In this document: positions 8,131 to 21,100 of the stretch, in pieces
Layout of the letters: the number at the start of each line of letters is the position of its first letter
Numbering within the stretch: position 1 is the first letter of the stretch
NCBI RefSeq assembly: GCF_000003605.2
Contig: NW_003124899.1
Span: 335,495 to 363,193, forward strand
Source of the DNA: Saccoglossus kowalevskii
Lineage: Eukaryota > Hemichordata > Enteropneusta > Harrimaniidae
DNA: 27,699 bases
Reading direction: 5' to 3'
Position numbers and translations under genes: made by a program
The notes under the pieces: generated by a model
What the model saw: the letters and a program-made list of their open reading frames with translations, nothing else
Told to the model about the DNA's origin: nothing
The model's database searches: none

Positions 8131-10356
8131 TTGTTTGTCGGGACAGGTCTAATGGTAAGCTAAACTAATAGTAATAGTACAACTTCAATGATAGCATAGC
8201 ATTCTCGATAGTTTTGTGGCTGCTCACGCCGTGGTGAGGGCTTAGTTTGATGACAATATATCACCTTTGACTGCCCCCGTTTGAGGCCAAAGAAAGGATT
8301 GGTTTGCATGTCAGCATAATAATAATTTACTGCCACACAGATACTAAGGTTTCAATTAGGTTGTTGAATAAACAATATGTGGTTTGCGGGAAGGACAACT
8401 CATATTCAAAGTGGGTCTATTCGGCTGGTAGGTCCTTCCAAATTGAGACTGTGCCAAGTTGACTCGCATGTTTTTAGCTTTTCTCCTCCACGGAGAGCTT
8501 TCTCACGGAACTCACCTGAGGTTACAGAAGGGTTAACAGACTGGTACTCCCTCGCTCCCGGTTTTAACACACTTCAGGGGTCCAACAGTTCATTCTGACT
8601 GACTTACCTCGATAATGCACAAACACATGCAAATATCTTAGTATATGAACAGTAAAACTTCACCCTAATGGCGAACGCAACTAAGGAATTCCAATTATTC
8701 ACATAAAAGGTCTGAGAATGCAACAATCCATCCACGGGTGAGTTGGCATTTGTCGTCTACAATTTACAAGGGGACAAAAAGCGGCGGATAGTTTTACATC
8801 ATTTTACATGTAACCTTTTTCACGTTTAAACGTGTCAATGCAATACCCATATAATATGGCTCTTCAAATGTCCTACTCCTTTGAGCACACCTTAGATGTG
8901 TTATGATAAAGTCGTGTATGGGGCACGTTTACATTGTATACAAATTGGTCTCACTAATCTGCAGTTATAAGGCAGTCCTGCTTATGAGGTTTGCATTGAG
9001 GTCTAATTGAAGTTAAAGTGGGTCAACAGTCAAAGCTCACAAATAACAACCTGCTTTTCTAAAGAACTACATGTTGCATTACCGAATCTCACACATAAAA
9101 CGTGCTCATAACAATTACTTACATAACAACGACAATGAATTAGCGAGAACTGTGCGATGACATTCTTGAATAAACGATTCAATGTCATGTATTTCATTGA
9201 GCACTTTCTGATGACATATATTTTTTTTCGAGAGTCTGCATATAAAGAAACGCATTCCACTACGGTTGTGTTGTACCGCGTCTCGTGATGCGCAACATGT
9301 AATGCCCACAGAACACATTGGTAAATATGTCATCCTTGCTGGGTTTGTATTCTGTGACAAAACATCGTATATTGAAACCTGTGCATTTTTTATCGTTTCC
9401 ATTGTCTTGTAAATAGTATGTAAATTTTGTTGAGAAAGTGGTATTCGTTTTTGAAAACATAGTAAAGAACAAAATAAACTATACATGAAACAATCTTTTG
9501 ACCTTGGCTACTCTGAAACATATTAATATTTAAAAAAATGTGTAAAATGAGGGGACCATGCTGCCAATGGTACGTTTGAATTCATTGTTATGTAAATATA
9601 TTGATGAAGGGATAATCTATTGAGAAAGTACTTCTTGACTGTTCACAAATTTAATGTATTTTGAGTGCAATTGAGTATAAACAATAAATAATTAGATATT
9701 TCTCTAACCGACACCAAAGACAAATAATACAATGGCAAAATTCCTAGTAAAATTCGTAAGCTACAGTAATTCATCTATGTTTTAAAAAAGGAAATGCTGC
9801 CCTAATAAAGATAAGTGTAGTTCAGGGGAGATATACATCATCTAAATAAACATGTAGATTGAAATATGGATTTTATGGCTTGTGAGGAGCAACTGCAAAT
9901 TCGTTTGTATTATAAACATAGTATCATCAATATTTTTTTACGTTTGAAAGTGTTATATCAACATCAACAAAGTAGCATCACAGGGTAGTTATTATCTATG
10001 AATCTTTTATAATAAAGTGATGTCGGGTATATATTATAAGCTTTTCATCACATGGACATCTCCAAGTGCAATAAAGACAAGGACATTATAATTTTGTCTA
10101 AACATTATATTATATTATTATACATATTATACATATATACATAAGTAACAGCGTGCCGTAATTACGCGGTATTTTATGGCGTATGTACATCCTATCATAT
10201 AAGGAAATGCGAATTCCAAATATGCAATGATTACGCGCGTAACATGGCTACCACCAGAGTTTGACCGGACTCCACACAAAGAAGTTCGCTGATTCTGTTC
10301 TAAACGTTTTGGATTTCTCACGATGTATTCTTGGAGAGAAAAGATGTATATTAATA
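8131..10356. other. Intergenic stretch upstream of the cyclase, no confirmed gene
   Basis: Strong minus-strand splice-donor matches occur at 8607 (CGAG|GTAAGTCAG) and 8513 (CTCAG|GTGAGTTCC), and could belong to a distal 5' UTR exon of the cyclase. A plus-strand ATG|GTAAGC lies at 8153. A 123-codon minus-strand frame (9486-9115) has no recognisable domain. The rest is AT-rich DNA without visible structure. Confidence 0.45.
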
Positions 10357-10485
10357 AGGATATTACGAGAATACCTCAAAGTATGCACTCAGACAGTACG
10401 CCGCGCATCGACCTCCGCTGCGCCTCGGTCGATACTCCAGCTGTACTATCTTCGTGCATACTTTGAAGTATTCTCGTAATAACCT
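10357..10485. repeat. 129-bp palindromic (foldback/MITE-like) element with GC-rich core
   Basis: Outer arms 10357-10400 and 10442-10485 are inverted copies matching at about 39 of 44 positions (TTACGAGAATAC..TCAAAGTATGCAC). Inside them a second short stem, ATCGACC/GGTCGAT (10407-10413 and 10427-10433), frames a GC-rich loop. The CpG-dense core stands out sharply in AT-rich DNA. No clean target duplication is visible. This fits a non-autonomous foldback element or a cruciform-forming repeat. Confidence 0.75.
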
Positions 10486-10875
10486 CATATTATATTATAT
10501 TCAACATAGCATGGCAGTTGAGTGTGATAATTTTCTCTATCCTCATACTGCGTGCAAACTGGGTACATCCGTCGAGTGGATTGAACGTTCGACACCATGG
10601 CTTAGTTTCACAAAGTACGCCACTGGTTTTACACAATATATTTTGAGATTTTATCTGCAGTTTATTTTGATTCGTCTCTGAAATCATAATCGGTATTTCC
10701 ACACCAAACAAATTCGTCCCTCCAGGAGTACCGTTTTTCGAAACATAGCACAAATAAACAATATTCAGAAGTACTATATTTTTGCCTTGGGGTACATGAA
10801 TATACTTGCCGAGTGAAATGAAATTTGAACAACAGTAATGGTACTTTTAGACAGTCACTTATTTTGACTAAAAGT

Positions 10876-10926
10876 AATTTGCATATCACCCATGTTTTCG
10901 GTATTTTCACGGTCGATATGCAAATG
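10876..10926. repeat. Inverted octamer-like pair ATTTGCATATC/GATATGCAAAT
   Basis: An exact 11-bp inverted repeat is separated by about 29 bases. The ATTTGCAT word is the POU/octamer consensus. It may be a binding-site pair or chance hairpin; no nearby gene supports regulation. Confidence 0.4.
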
Positions 10927-12947
10927 AACATGGTATTTCCATTGGCTACCGAACTATTTTTATTTTGTAAGCACATTTTCGTCTGATATTTTTATCCGGT
11001 TCAAATTGTTCAGCAACATATTTGGCATATTAGGTGTACATCACATCGTGGCTCAACTAACGTCCACGAGTAATTTATTCGGACAGTGATTCAGATTGGA
11101 TGTCTGATTATTTTATTTTCACACAGACAGTGAAACGCGTTCTACACTGACACGCGTTGCTATAGCGTAACACTATCTTGGAACATATTAATGGGCAATG
11201 GGGTTCCTTGACCTAAATTCCATCCCTGTTTGTTGCACGTTTTTCTTTAATATGAAATAATCAAATATGGAACATATGTAATAATAACAGAACCTTCGCT
11301 CGTGAAAGTAGGGCCGCAGGATACACCGCATCTCTCGTGAAAATAACTTCCATACACAACGAAAGCCACGGGGAGGATGTGGGGTTCTGTCATAGTATTA
11401 TATTAATTCGAATATATCTCGCAGTTTCAGAAGTCGACTAAAACTCGTGTGTGATATAAAGCCGTCTATATTTTCGACGTCATTATAAACTCTCACATCA
11501 CAAACTCTCACAACTTTTTCTGCGCACAGAAGTGTGTTTAACTCACGTCAAATGGTGAGTGTTAACGTATTGTGGAATTTGAATTGATTCCAAAATTTAT
11601 CATAATGATACAAATACATCCCGAAATCATAATTACAGCAATGGCTGCACAAATGCAATAACGGTAATCTTAGGATATACAAATGAGCTAGATCCCTCTA
11701 CGATTTCTGAAATCTCAAATTACCACGTCAGTTTTTATTCAGAATGAATGGCAATGACTTACACTCGTTCGAAAAATCTAATTGAAATCTATCTATATTG
11801 GTAGTAGTTCAAGGCGATTGATATATGATATATGGGACCTAACAGATGTAACATTAATATTATAACAATAAGAAATAACACAAATAACAAAGACAAATAA
11901 CATTAGGAACAATAAAATATAACAATTAAACAATTACTGGAAATGTACATCCTATACCTACATCAGATGATTCTGTGGTGAGATTGCGATACGATTTGAC
12001 AGAACGGACTATTTAGTGTGTGTGTGTGTATTACATTTATGTACAATCAATTCGAACGCAAGCTGTGCTATTACTCTAGCGGTTTATATCACGGGCCATG
12101 ACACAATGGTCGTCACGGTATCTCATCAAAGCGCACAGATTATTCACTGGAGTAAAATCGTTTTATAGCAGATAATTTAGATTTCTCCCAATGAATTATA
12201 TTTGTCTTTAATATCTAGAGTAGGCCTATATACTTCTAGTGTACGTCGACCGGGATTTATAATGGCTTTATCGACGTGATCAAAATACCACAGTTTTAGG
12301 GTGTACCCGGTTTGGATCTAGGTAGAAGGTCACTCGCATAGTAAACATAATTTATGACCTAAGTACTATTCTTATCTGCTGTCTAAATGTTTGTACTAAG
12401 ATTTTTTTTTATTTTTGGCGGGCATATGCAGCGCGCGAGGCTCGCGGTACACAAGAAATTTGGAGAATTTGTTTAGACATAAAAAAATAAGTGCTTGTAT
12501 ACATCCTGAATTCTTATTTGCTATTTAATATTCACGGAACTACGGAACACATTTTGTAACATGTGTGAAAGTTACATGTTTATTGGCATAGTAAAAGAAC
12601 TGTTCTAGTTGCAGACTGCACTAAAATCTCGTAAAAATACAATGCAATATTATGGTTCAGTGGGCTAAGTTGAACCAGTTTCACGAGGTAAATGTACATA
12701 GAAACTGTTGACTAAAAAAGTATGATTTCAAGAGAAGATAAGAATATAGTATAGTATATAAGTATAATCTAGGCTGATGATACAACTCCAGCATCTCAGC
12801 CTAGTAGTAAACAACTGAATTAGGCACAATAGGCCAAATCTCTGAAGGTAAGACACCAACATTACTGATATGAAAAGACAAACTGAGGGCGCTGTACAAG
12901 CAAAAAGGAATTCAACCCATATACCGCCACCTATGTTATTTTTTAAT

Positions 12948-13110
12948 TATTGCGCCACCAGTTTTCAGAATATGACGTATCTTGGAACTATTAGGCTATC
13001 GCTCTTCAAAATATGACAACTCTGTACATTTTAGCGCCCCCGGTGTTGAGAATGTGATTTATATTCATTATAGCGCCACCATTTTTCATAATAGGAATTA
13101 TTTATAGTTG
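12948..13110 (+). repeat. Degenerate tandem units headed (T)AGCGCCACC
   Basis: Units start near 12948 (ATTGCGCCACCAG), 12996 (CTATCGCTCTTC), 13032 (TAGCGCCCCCGG) and 13071 (TAGCGCCACCAT). Each is followed by T-rich then AATATGA/AATGTGA/AATAGGA sequence. Unit length is about 36-48 bp. A CCGCCACC head at 12924 may be an eroded first unit. The GC heads recur in otherwise AT-rich DNA. Confidence 0.55.
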
Positions 13111-13420
13111 AATTTTTCATCAAAACACACAGAGATCTCACTGTACCCTGATTATATAGTATTCAATTTAAATAGTGTTTTCGATGCGTAGTCAGGTGCG
13201 GTGTTTGGTGCTGGTGGTGGTGTCGGCAAAGCGTGATGCCATACAGACATATTTGTTCATTTACTGATTAATAAGCTATATGTTTATTCATCATTGATTT
13301 GTATTAACTTTCATATTCATTTGTTTAGTTATTTATTAATTTGGTTAGTTAATCTTCATATTAATATACTTATTTTAGGCCCTCTACTATATACATTATA
13401 ATTTACTTCCAATGTATATA

Positions 13421-13462
13421 GGAAATCAGACTAGACTAGCAGTAAGCTATTTTCTGATTTCC
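13421..13462. repeat. Perfect 10-bp inverted repeat GGAAATCAGA/TCTGATTTCC
   Basis: Arms 13421-13430 and 13453-13462 are exact inverted copies with a 22-base spacer, forming a possible hairpin. The flanks are AT-rich with ATT and AAAT runs. There is no sign of a gene or a terminator context. Confidence 0.6.
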
Positions 13463-14102
13463 TTTTTACCTAGTATTTCTTATTGTTATTATTATTATTG
13501 GGTAAATAAATAAATATTATTAAATAATAGGAGATTTAATTCTAAAGCACTGTTTTTATATTATTTTCGAAATTCGCATGTTACTTGCCGAACTCATCGC
13601 TGGTTTTAAAACAACTTGTTTTATTATCAACCGAGAGCTGGCGCCTCATACAAAAAGACCGAGATCATAATACCTGACGTTGGGGGAGTTGTTTTACTGG
13701 CAACGAATGCAGTTTGTGTCAGTTAGTTTAACAGTTGCATACTGGGCGCACGTGAAAATGGCGCCATCTAAGACAAATATCACCATTAAAAACAAGTAAA
13801 ATTAAAAGTAAAATATTTATTTATAATAAAACATACTTAATAATTGTTCTATACTGTGTAAAGTTATGTTGAGGCTTCATTTTTTGTAGATTATGTCGAC
13901 TTTTATCCAGGACAACAACAAGAACAGTTGACTTCCAAAAACTTTGAAGTTTGTCTGGTTTCTACAACATTGAAATTGATTGTCTCATACTTCGAAAGGT
14001 ATATTTATTTGAATAATATATTGTTGCGTCATGGTTTGCAGGTTAAACTACCTGCGACCCACACCCAGAATAATCCTCGGGTCAATATACTTAATTATAC
14101 AC

Positions 14103-14103
14103 C

Positions 14104-14134
<31 letters not shown>

Positions 14135-14142
14135 TCTTTCTC
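14103..14142 (+). repeat. (CT)n microsatellite
   Basis: An almost uninterrupted CT dinucleotide run of about 40 bases, broken by CC and TTT near its 3' end. The serine/leucine runs in overlapping open frames come from this repeat and are not protein evidence. Confidence 0.95.
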
Positions 14143-15045
14143 ATATCCGTAGTAATTTCCTCTCAAAGCCAATCTATATAGAAACGAATAGTCACTACCT
14201 AATACAAGTAACAATTACCCGCAGTAAGATGCCAATTAAAGTTACTGTGTTTTCCATTGAATGAAACTCCTGGTCAATCGTATTCTGTTAGGATTACATC
14301 AACCACTGCTTGAAAATTGCCTCTCGGACGTATTACACTCGATTATCTGTGTCGTACAAATTATCGAATGCATTGGGTTACGTATAATGGAATACCGCAA
14401 AATAACGTTTCTCGAGGATCGGATTACTTAAGTTGCCACCTTCAATTGCGTAAAGCTAGCTTCAAAGGAGCGCTGGCGGAAATAGTGTTGAGTCTCGCAG
14501 TTCATTCACTTGACTTCGTTGTTAATTATAGTAGATTGGGTTCGTAGCGGGAAGGTTACTTTTTATTGAATTTTCAGTCAGAATGCTTCAAAAAAAGGAA
14601 AGGGGTGTTTGCAAATGTTAACCCCGACGATGTCGCGGGGAAAGGGATATTATTCAATCGTGGGTAATATCGCACACGACCTGCATCACAGGTGATCTAA
14701 CCACGGATATCAATGGCATGTGACGTGTTTGATGCATGCTTGAGAGGTTAGCAAAATCATTGGTTTATATTCCTAATGGCGGGTGTGACATTTAGAGCAG
14801 GAAATGCTCACACTTTTCGACATTGTGTTGCCGCTAGCCGACAGAATTGCGCATTTTTTGTATTTGCATTATTTTAAAAGTTTGAAAGTTAAGCGTTTTT
14901 GGCGAAAATATGTATTTTCTAAAATTGTTGTTTCATATGGAATTTTAAGGACCATGTTGGATTATGAGTTATTGTACCCTAATTCTTTTTCTTTTGAAGC
15001 GTACTGTATAAAAGTCTTTGAATGAAAAACGAAAAACACCTTCTT

Positions 15046-15097
15046 CGCATGTGCGGTGATTGTTATTGTACGTACCAAAACAATTACTGCACATGCG
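15046..15097. repeat. 19-bp inverted repeat with GCGCATGTGC-like ends
   Basis: CGCATGTGCGGTGATTGTT (15046-15064) and its near-perfect inverse (15079-15097, two mismatches) flank a 14-base spacer containing GTACGTAC. The end words resemble NRF-1 sites (GCGCATGCGC). It could be a small palindromic element or a regulatory hairpin. Confidence 0.6.
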
Positions 15098-15501
15098 CAT
15101 TAATTAGAGAGTCGTTGTTTCAGCGAACGAATACTTGGATATGAGCTTTGAGAACAACGTTTTTAGATCGTTACAAACCATAATCAAATATATTTATCAA
15201 CATAAAACAGTAGTATCAACAATTCAATTTTCTTGTGCATATTTCATCTTTAAACACGTACCTGCAACAGTGTTATGAAGATACAATGTTTTTTTCAATA
15301 CACTAGCGTAGTAGCAACTATTTGGTAAATTTATGCTTTGTCATCTTCATTGTGTCATTTATTCTGCAACAGTGTATCTGTGAACGCGTATTTAAATATA
15401 TCTTTTAAATTATTACAAAAAAAAAGGTAAAACAATTTCAATATTAACAATGCAGTGTTTTCCTGTTTATAACTTGTATTTCGCAGAAATGTATAAATAA
15501 A

Positions 15502-15783
15502 GTGCTATGCATGCGTATATGTTTACTATGTATGATTATTGCTATGGTAACTGCACAATTATCAGATGATGTAAAGATCAATATATTAGTATTTCTTCGT
15601 GCATGTAATTTATATTGCTTTCATATTTCCCGACCAGTACTTGATGAATTCAATGCAAGGGAGAGTGGAATTGGCTGCGTTAAAATCCGCTTCTCGTGTG
15701 TTGGTTTCCGTGATTATATTTGCAGTACGTTAACGCTCAATATATACTGTCCCAACTGCAGTTCTGGCAAATCAATGCACTGA
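15502..15783 (+). CDS. Candidate small secreted Cys-rich protein (weak)
   Basis: A 93-codon open frame starts MLCMRICLLCMIIAMVTA, a good signal-peptide shape with a likely cleavage before QLSDD. The remaining 75 residues contain seven cysteines, with spacing that I do not recognise. A TATAAATAAAG word lies at about 15491, too close to the ATG to be its TATA box. Frames this long arise by chance in DNA of this composition, no splice or poly(A) signal supports it, and an odd cysteine count is unusual for a secreted fold. I cannot assign a function. Confidence 0.15.
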   Translation: MLCMRICLLCMIIAMVTAQLSDDVKINILVFLRACNLYCFHISRPVLDEFNARESGIGCVKIRFSCVGFRDYICSTLTLNIYCPNCSSGKSMH

Positions 15784-17410
15784 TCTCCCTTGATATGTTC
15801 CCACATTTCAACTTGAAATAATTACCACACGTCTCCGTGAAATGAGAAATAATATAACCTAATGTTTAATATGCGTTTCTATCGTACCATGCATACTATC
15901 TGCGTGTATTTTTGTTCAAATAACGCCGACACACCAATGCTAATCACCGCGATATTTAATCACCAATGCCCTTAGCAGACAGTCCGCCTAGCAACCATCA
16001 ATCGATGCCTAATCCAACTTTCCAACATATTCTATTCAATACACTTGTGTATGTACATAATCAAATCGGCTCGATGGTTCAATTGTATTCGTGCTTGAAA
16101 TTTCACCAAAGACACACGCATACATCCCACACACTGTGGTTCTTTATAGATGTGATTCATTTGATTGTAACATTTGCTTAGTGTAATTGCAATTCGCATG
16201 GAAATAACTATCGGGGTTATGCTGTTCTTTATCCTTCGTACGTATATATACAACTGTTGTATAGAATGTATAATTCAAGGCTGGTTGTATACACATATAT
16301 ATATATCAATAAGACAGGGTGCTACACAACCAATTATCTCGAGGAAGAAAGTTGTCGAGTGTCTTAAACTTAAGAAGAAAAGGAACAAATCTGATTATCT
16401 CTGCTGATCAAAAGGGGGAACGTGACTGTTAAATACTATGTGTGAAATTTGATGCGTGCAGTCTTTTGAAGTAATTAAATTTCCTGGTAAGAATAAATGG
16501 ATTTGTAACATGACGTTTTAGTGTCACAGCTATTCACCTCACACAGGTGTCCGCACAATGGGATAGAGAAGGCCGTGAATGTGATCTAGAATAACATACT
16601 AAAAGGAATAATGTAAACGTATCTCTAACTGCCAAGTGATGCGAACAGTGTCTATGTGTAATGAGATTAGTTTCTTTCATGCTTTGTAGGCGCGATTCGG
16701 CTTACCGTGAGTTTGGATATATTCAGATGTAAAATATATTCTCTTCTACTAATTAATAAATGTATTCCAAAGTAGTTGCATTGACACCTTTTCGCATTTA
16801 CATCTTTCCTCAAGAGTTAACAATTGTCAGTTCAAGTATACTGATATATAGTGAAAGTATCACGGATCTATTATCATATCTTGTGTGGTACGAGTAACGT
16901 GAACATCACATTCAGACATTTTCATATCACGGTACTCCAAAATACGTTATTACCTTTTATATTTTATAGATAGAAACCAGTAATTGTAGTTATTAATTAG
17001 TTATGTACTTTATAGGTTACCGAACCAAATTCAAATCAAAATAGTTTATTATAAGGGCCTGAATCCCTACTGCTTTTCGTGAGTTGTTTTGAGAGAACCG
17101 CTGATCGGAATGCTTTCACATTTCAGTGTTGATATGAGCTAATGGGAACTGACGCATCATGCTTCCGAAATTTGGATTGGACACGTGATGTGACAGCCGA
17201 ATTGGTTTTAGCATTTTTGAGCTTTTTTAAGCTACATTTTTATATTATTGGCATATATGCTAACAATATTGCAAATACATATAGCACATCATATGATGTT
17301 AGTTTGTGTTATTGTTAATGTACCAACAAAAACGGCGTAATTTTTTGAATCTTGGTAACTTAGTTGAAATTGAGTTAACGAGAAATGGCTTTTAAAATAG
17401 ATAAAACTTA

Positions 17411-18192
17411 TTTGGGGGGGGGGAGTACTACATCACCAATTGAAATTTGGGTATGTCATTTAGGTTTCGCGTGACATCAACACCACAATTCGTCGCATTG
17501 TTTGGCAGACATCTTGGATCTTTTAAGACAATTGTTAAGAAGTATTCAATTGACTTAATCGCGGGGGCCACAACGATTTGAATTTGTTGTGTACTTCCAA
17601 TATGACCAATTGAATCGACAGAACATCACGTGACTCGTGCTATACATAATTACCATAAATTCAATAACATGCTTTGTTATTTACTTTGTACCAATTGCAT
17701 TGAATATATAGAAGCCGATTATGACTAATCACGTTATTTGACTGCCGTTTTAGAGTTGCGGCATTTTCGTATAAGAGTGCTGCGCAAGAATATCGGCAGT
17801 GTTACACTGGCAGCATCAGTTCAAAATATTTCTGAATGCAAATAACGAAAAACCAAAGAGCAGGAAATTGTTATCTGTAAATTGCGGTTTGTATAAAGCT
17901 ACCTTAAAAATATTTATAATCACCTTTTTATGTTTCATACACTTTTTCATACATCGATTTGATTACATCACACCTATTCACAAAATTATTTTACAATAAT
18001 ATATTCCTATTTAAAATGTGTGACACACGTGGCGCAACAAACACTATAATCGGATCATTTGGGAATTTGTTGGGTGTTTTATTTCCACTTTATCGAAATG
18101 CAAATCAGCAATTCTTTGTGCTTATTGCCAATAAAGAGGAGATATATACAACGTAACCAAGCGTAAGACGATTAGTTCACCCCCCCCCCAAA
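17411..18192. mobile_element. Possible non-autonomous DNA element with T3G10 inverted ends and TA flanks
   Basis: TTTGGGGGGGGGG (17411-17423) and its exact inverse (18180-18192) are the only long G and C runs in the neighbourhood. They are flanked by TA on both outer sides (17409-17410 and 18193-18194), as expected for insertion into a TA target. The 782-bp interior has no transposase-like frame, and the inverted identity does not continue past the homopolymers. That makes it a MITE-like candidate only. Two unrelated homopolymer runs would look the same. Confidence 0.35.
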
Positions 18193-21100
18193 TAGCGCAA
18201 AGGCCTAGTTATATAATAAAATGAAATTTTCCACATGAATGCGCTTCTATGATTGCTCTTTTTGTGTTTTCAATAACTAGGGAATTAAATCTTAGGTGTA
18301 GTCGTACTTTGGCCGAGAATGTCGACACTTAGTGCAACAAACCCACCCTTATTATAAACCTACACAGTGGATGCTGAAATGTTAAATAAAAATAGAATGT
18401 TATAATCAACATGATAATAAGCTCATGCTCACGTTGCGATAACATTACATCGTACACATGGAATTTGGCAATAGTTTATCTACTTTTTTATCGATATAGT
18501 TTATTAGCATTTATTCGACAACGCAAGTTGAAACCATCCCAGATTGGGCTTATACTGATAAATAGACAGTGGATGTGAGAGAGGCCTGAACATCGTAAAT
18601 GTAGTTTCCGAAAACCTTATGGTCAGTTTGAAAGTAAACTTATTTTGGTTAAAAAATCATTTTAATTGTTCTCCACCAGTTCGACAGTCAAAATGCATGT
18701 ATTATTTTATTTTCCCACTGTGTACAGTCAGGAATATATTTTTGGACAACATTTGAGGATAAGTCCCGTTTAAAGGCATGCGAGTCTTCAAAATGACTTT
18801 CAATCACAGGTTTATTTAAATCATTGTTAATCAATGTGCTAGTATTTACTCCAAACTGTTTTGACAATTTGTTCTTTCAGGGCAGAAAATGGTGTGCGTA
18901 ATGTCAGCATTTGAGATTGACTGAAAAACGACTACATCTTTCATGACACACTGGCGGATTGTGGGAATCGTGACGTACGGGGTAAGCATAATTAGTTATA
19001 TACGGTCGAACAAATTAGCACAACCGTAAGATGTTTTTTCTTTGAAGCATATTTATTTTACCGTGAATAAAACAAACCACCATAATTTTTTAATATGTTT
19101 CCAATGTGTCGTGTGTGTGGATATGATGAAAGCTGGGAATATAGCTCATACACACCCGAAGCATTCAGCCATCGATGATACGAACGGTAAGCCACTACGA
19201 GCAACTGTAATTGCAACCACTGTGTTAACCTCGTATATGTATGTATACTTGAGTATACTGTCAAGTCGTTGCTTGCTTGGTTGACGTCGCTATCACTAGC
19301 AGTTCATTGTATTTGCTAGGGTCGGGAAAAATACTTTTCACATTTTTTCACAATTTCCGTCAATTTAGCTAGCAACCTCGACAATCTGCAGCATTGAGGA
19401 AATGCACGATGTTACGCCTACCATTAAATACATCACAGTATACGGTTGGGGCAATCTAAACGACGTACCGCTTTTGTTCGTCTACAATTGATTGTCATTT
19501 ATAAAATGGTAAAGAAGCCGCATAAAAAAGTCAATAATGGCTCTCTCGTTAAATGTCGCATGAAATGATACATCTATAAATCTCAGATGTCCTGCGACTT
19601 GTCATTCATTTGCATAATCAACTCAACTATACATTTCATAGAGGCAACTTACCCATGATGCAATATGCGTTTGTTCAATCCACCACTCATCAACCTGCGT
19701 GTCCCTAGATACAATAAGGCAGGCGAGGGAATAATGAAGGTACCTTACGCCATGTCAGATATAATTCGATGCTTGACAAGTTTTTTACGCCATGAGCAAT
19801 ACGCTGAGAAAGGGTGCAATACGATTTTAATCGTGACAACACTATGTGGAAGTCACACTTCCAAACTGTAAAATAAAAAAACCAATTCGACTGGCGAGTA
19901 AAATAAATAAATTGGATGAACATGCAATGAAAATTGGATTGCGTTGAGGTTACACTTCAACGAACGAAGCAGATAGCCATTGCGCGTACTATTAGACTAA
20001 GTGGTAGTCGGAAAACAGGAAAGCTAATATAACCAATTTACCGAATTTCCACGTTCTTATGTCAATCCTTTTAGACTCGGGGGAAAAATAATTAACTATT
20101 AATGAGCAATATACTTGCAAATCTTAAGATTAGAAGATAAGAAGGTCGGGACGTTTTTTTTTCTAGTTGAACTTGTGGGGATAATACAATGTCACGAATG
20201 ACGATTGCACATAACGCGTACGGTTAGAACAGTTCACATTACATTATGAAAGGTCAATGCTTATCACAAAAACGTCTTAAACAGGCAGGGCAATCAGGCA
20301 TGAACAAACACAGTATACATGAACACTATTTCTTGGGTGGAAAACTAATCCCTTAAAGATGGCTACGCACTCATCTCAACGTTGACTGAAACACATACTC
20401 ACGCCAACATTGAGTGACATATACATGTATATTCACATCAACGTTGACTACGAATCGTATCTGTCTTTTTGATAATTCAATAATTCAATATATCCAAATG
20501 ATTCATTGTAATCTAATTATAGTGTGTTAGTATTACATGTACTATGATGTGTTTGTTTGTTTTAGACGGGCAAACCCTAATGAAATACAAGCAAATTTAT
20601 ATAAATTTCAAGTATTTAAAAAAAAATGTAAGAAAGCATGAATTTGCGTAATTATTTTTTGAGGGATCAGAGCTAAAAACAAAACACGACCAGTAGGTCG
20701 ATTGGGAATAATTGGTCCAAGTTGAGAAGTTACATTGCCCATCTTTATAGGATTAATTAATGAAAGCATAGTGTGCCATCGTGGCCTCGAAGCTAATTTC
20801 TCCGGCGAAGATAGATGATAATTTTTACATATAAACTTCATTCATAAAAAAATAATGGCAGTGTTGATTTTATTTACCTTTAAACATTATATATTTACAC
20901 TTTTCAGTTTCTTGGTTTCCAAGCGAAGCGGCGATGATTCATATTAAGCTGCTAGGGTGTTAAATTAAGCATTTTTTACAACATGGGACCATTCATCTGT
21001 TGGTTTATGTTACAAAAACAGATCAAGACAAGTAATTTCAATATTTAGGAGTGGCGTGTCGACAAATATATGTTTCATACACATGCTCGCATAATTATAT

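Larger units (their letters stand above)
10486..17410. other. Long non-genic stretch with several small repeats
   Basis: No exon chain can be supported on either strand. Notable items have separate entries or are minor: an inverted pair around 11279-11402 with ACAGAACC/GGTTCTGT ends, a GT tract at 12016-12029, an AT-rich block at 13260-13540, and an imperfect CCCCG/CGGGG hairpin at 14622-14640. Open frames at 10490-10753 (minus), 14317-14547 (plus) and 14804-15025 (plus) have no recognisable motif. Confidence 0.45.

Noticed and set aside
9115-9486. Longest open frame of the window (123 codons, minus), ending at TTAT|GTAAGT
   Set aside because: No domain is recognisable, the internal acceptor-like words are A-rich, and an AT-rich 27-kb window can give such a length by chance.
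19653-19702. 50-base minus-strand segment with good acceptor and donor
   Set aside because: One frame is open, but at this size that is uninformative, and no adjoining exon was identified.
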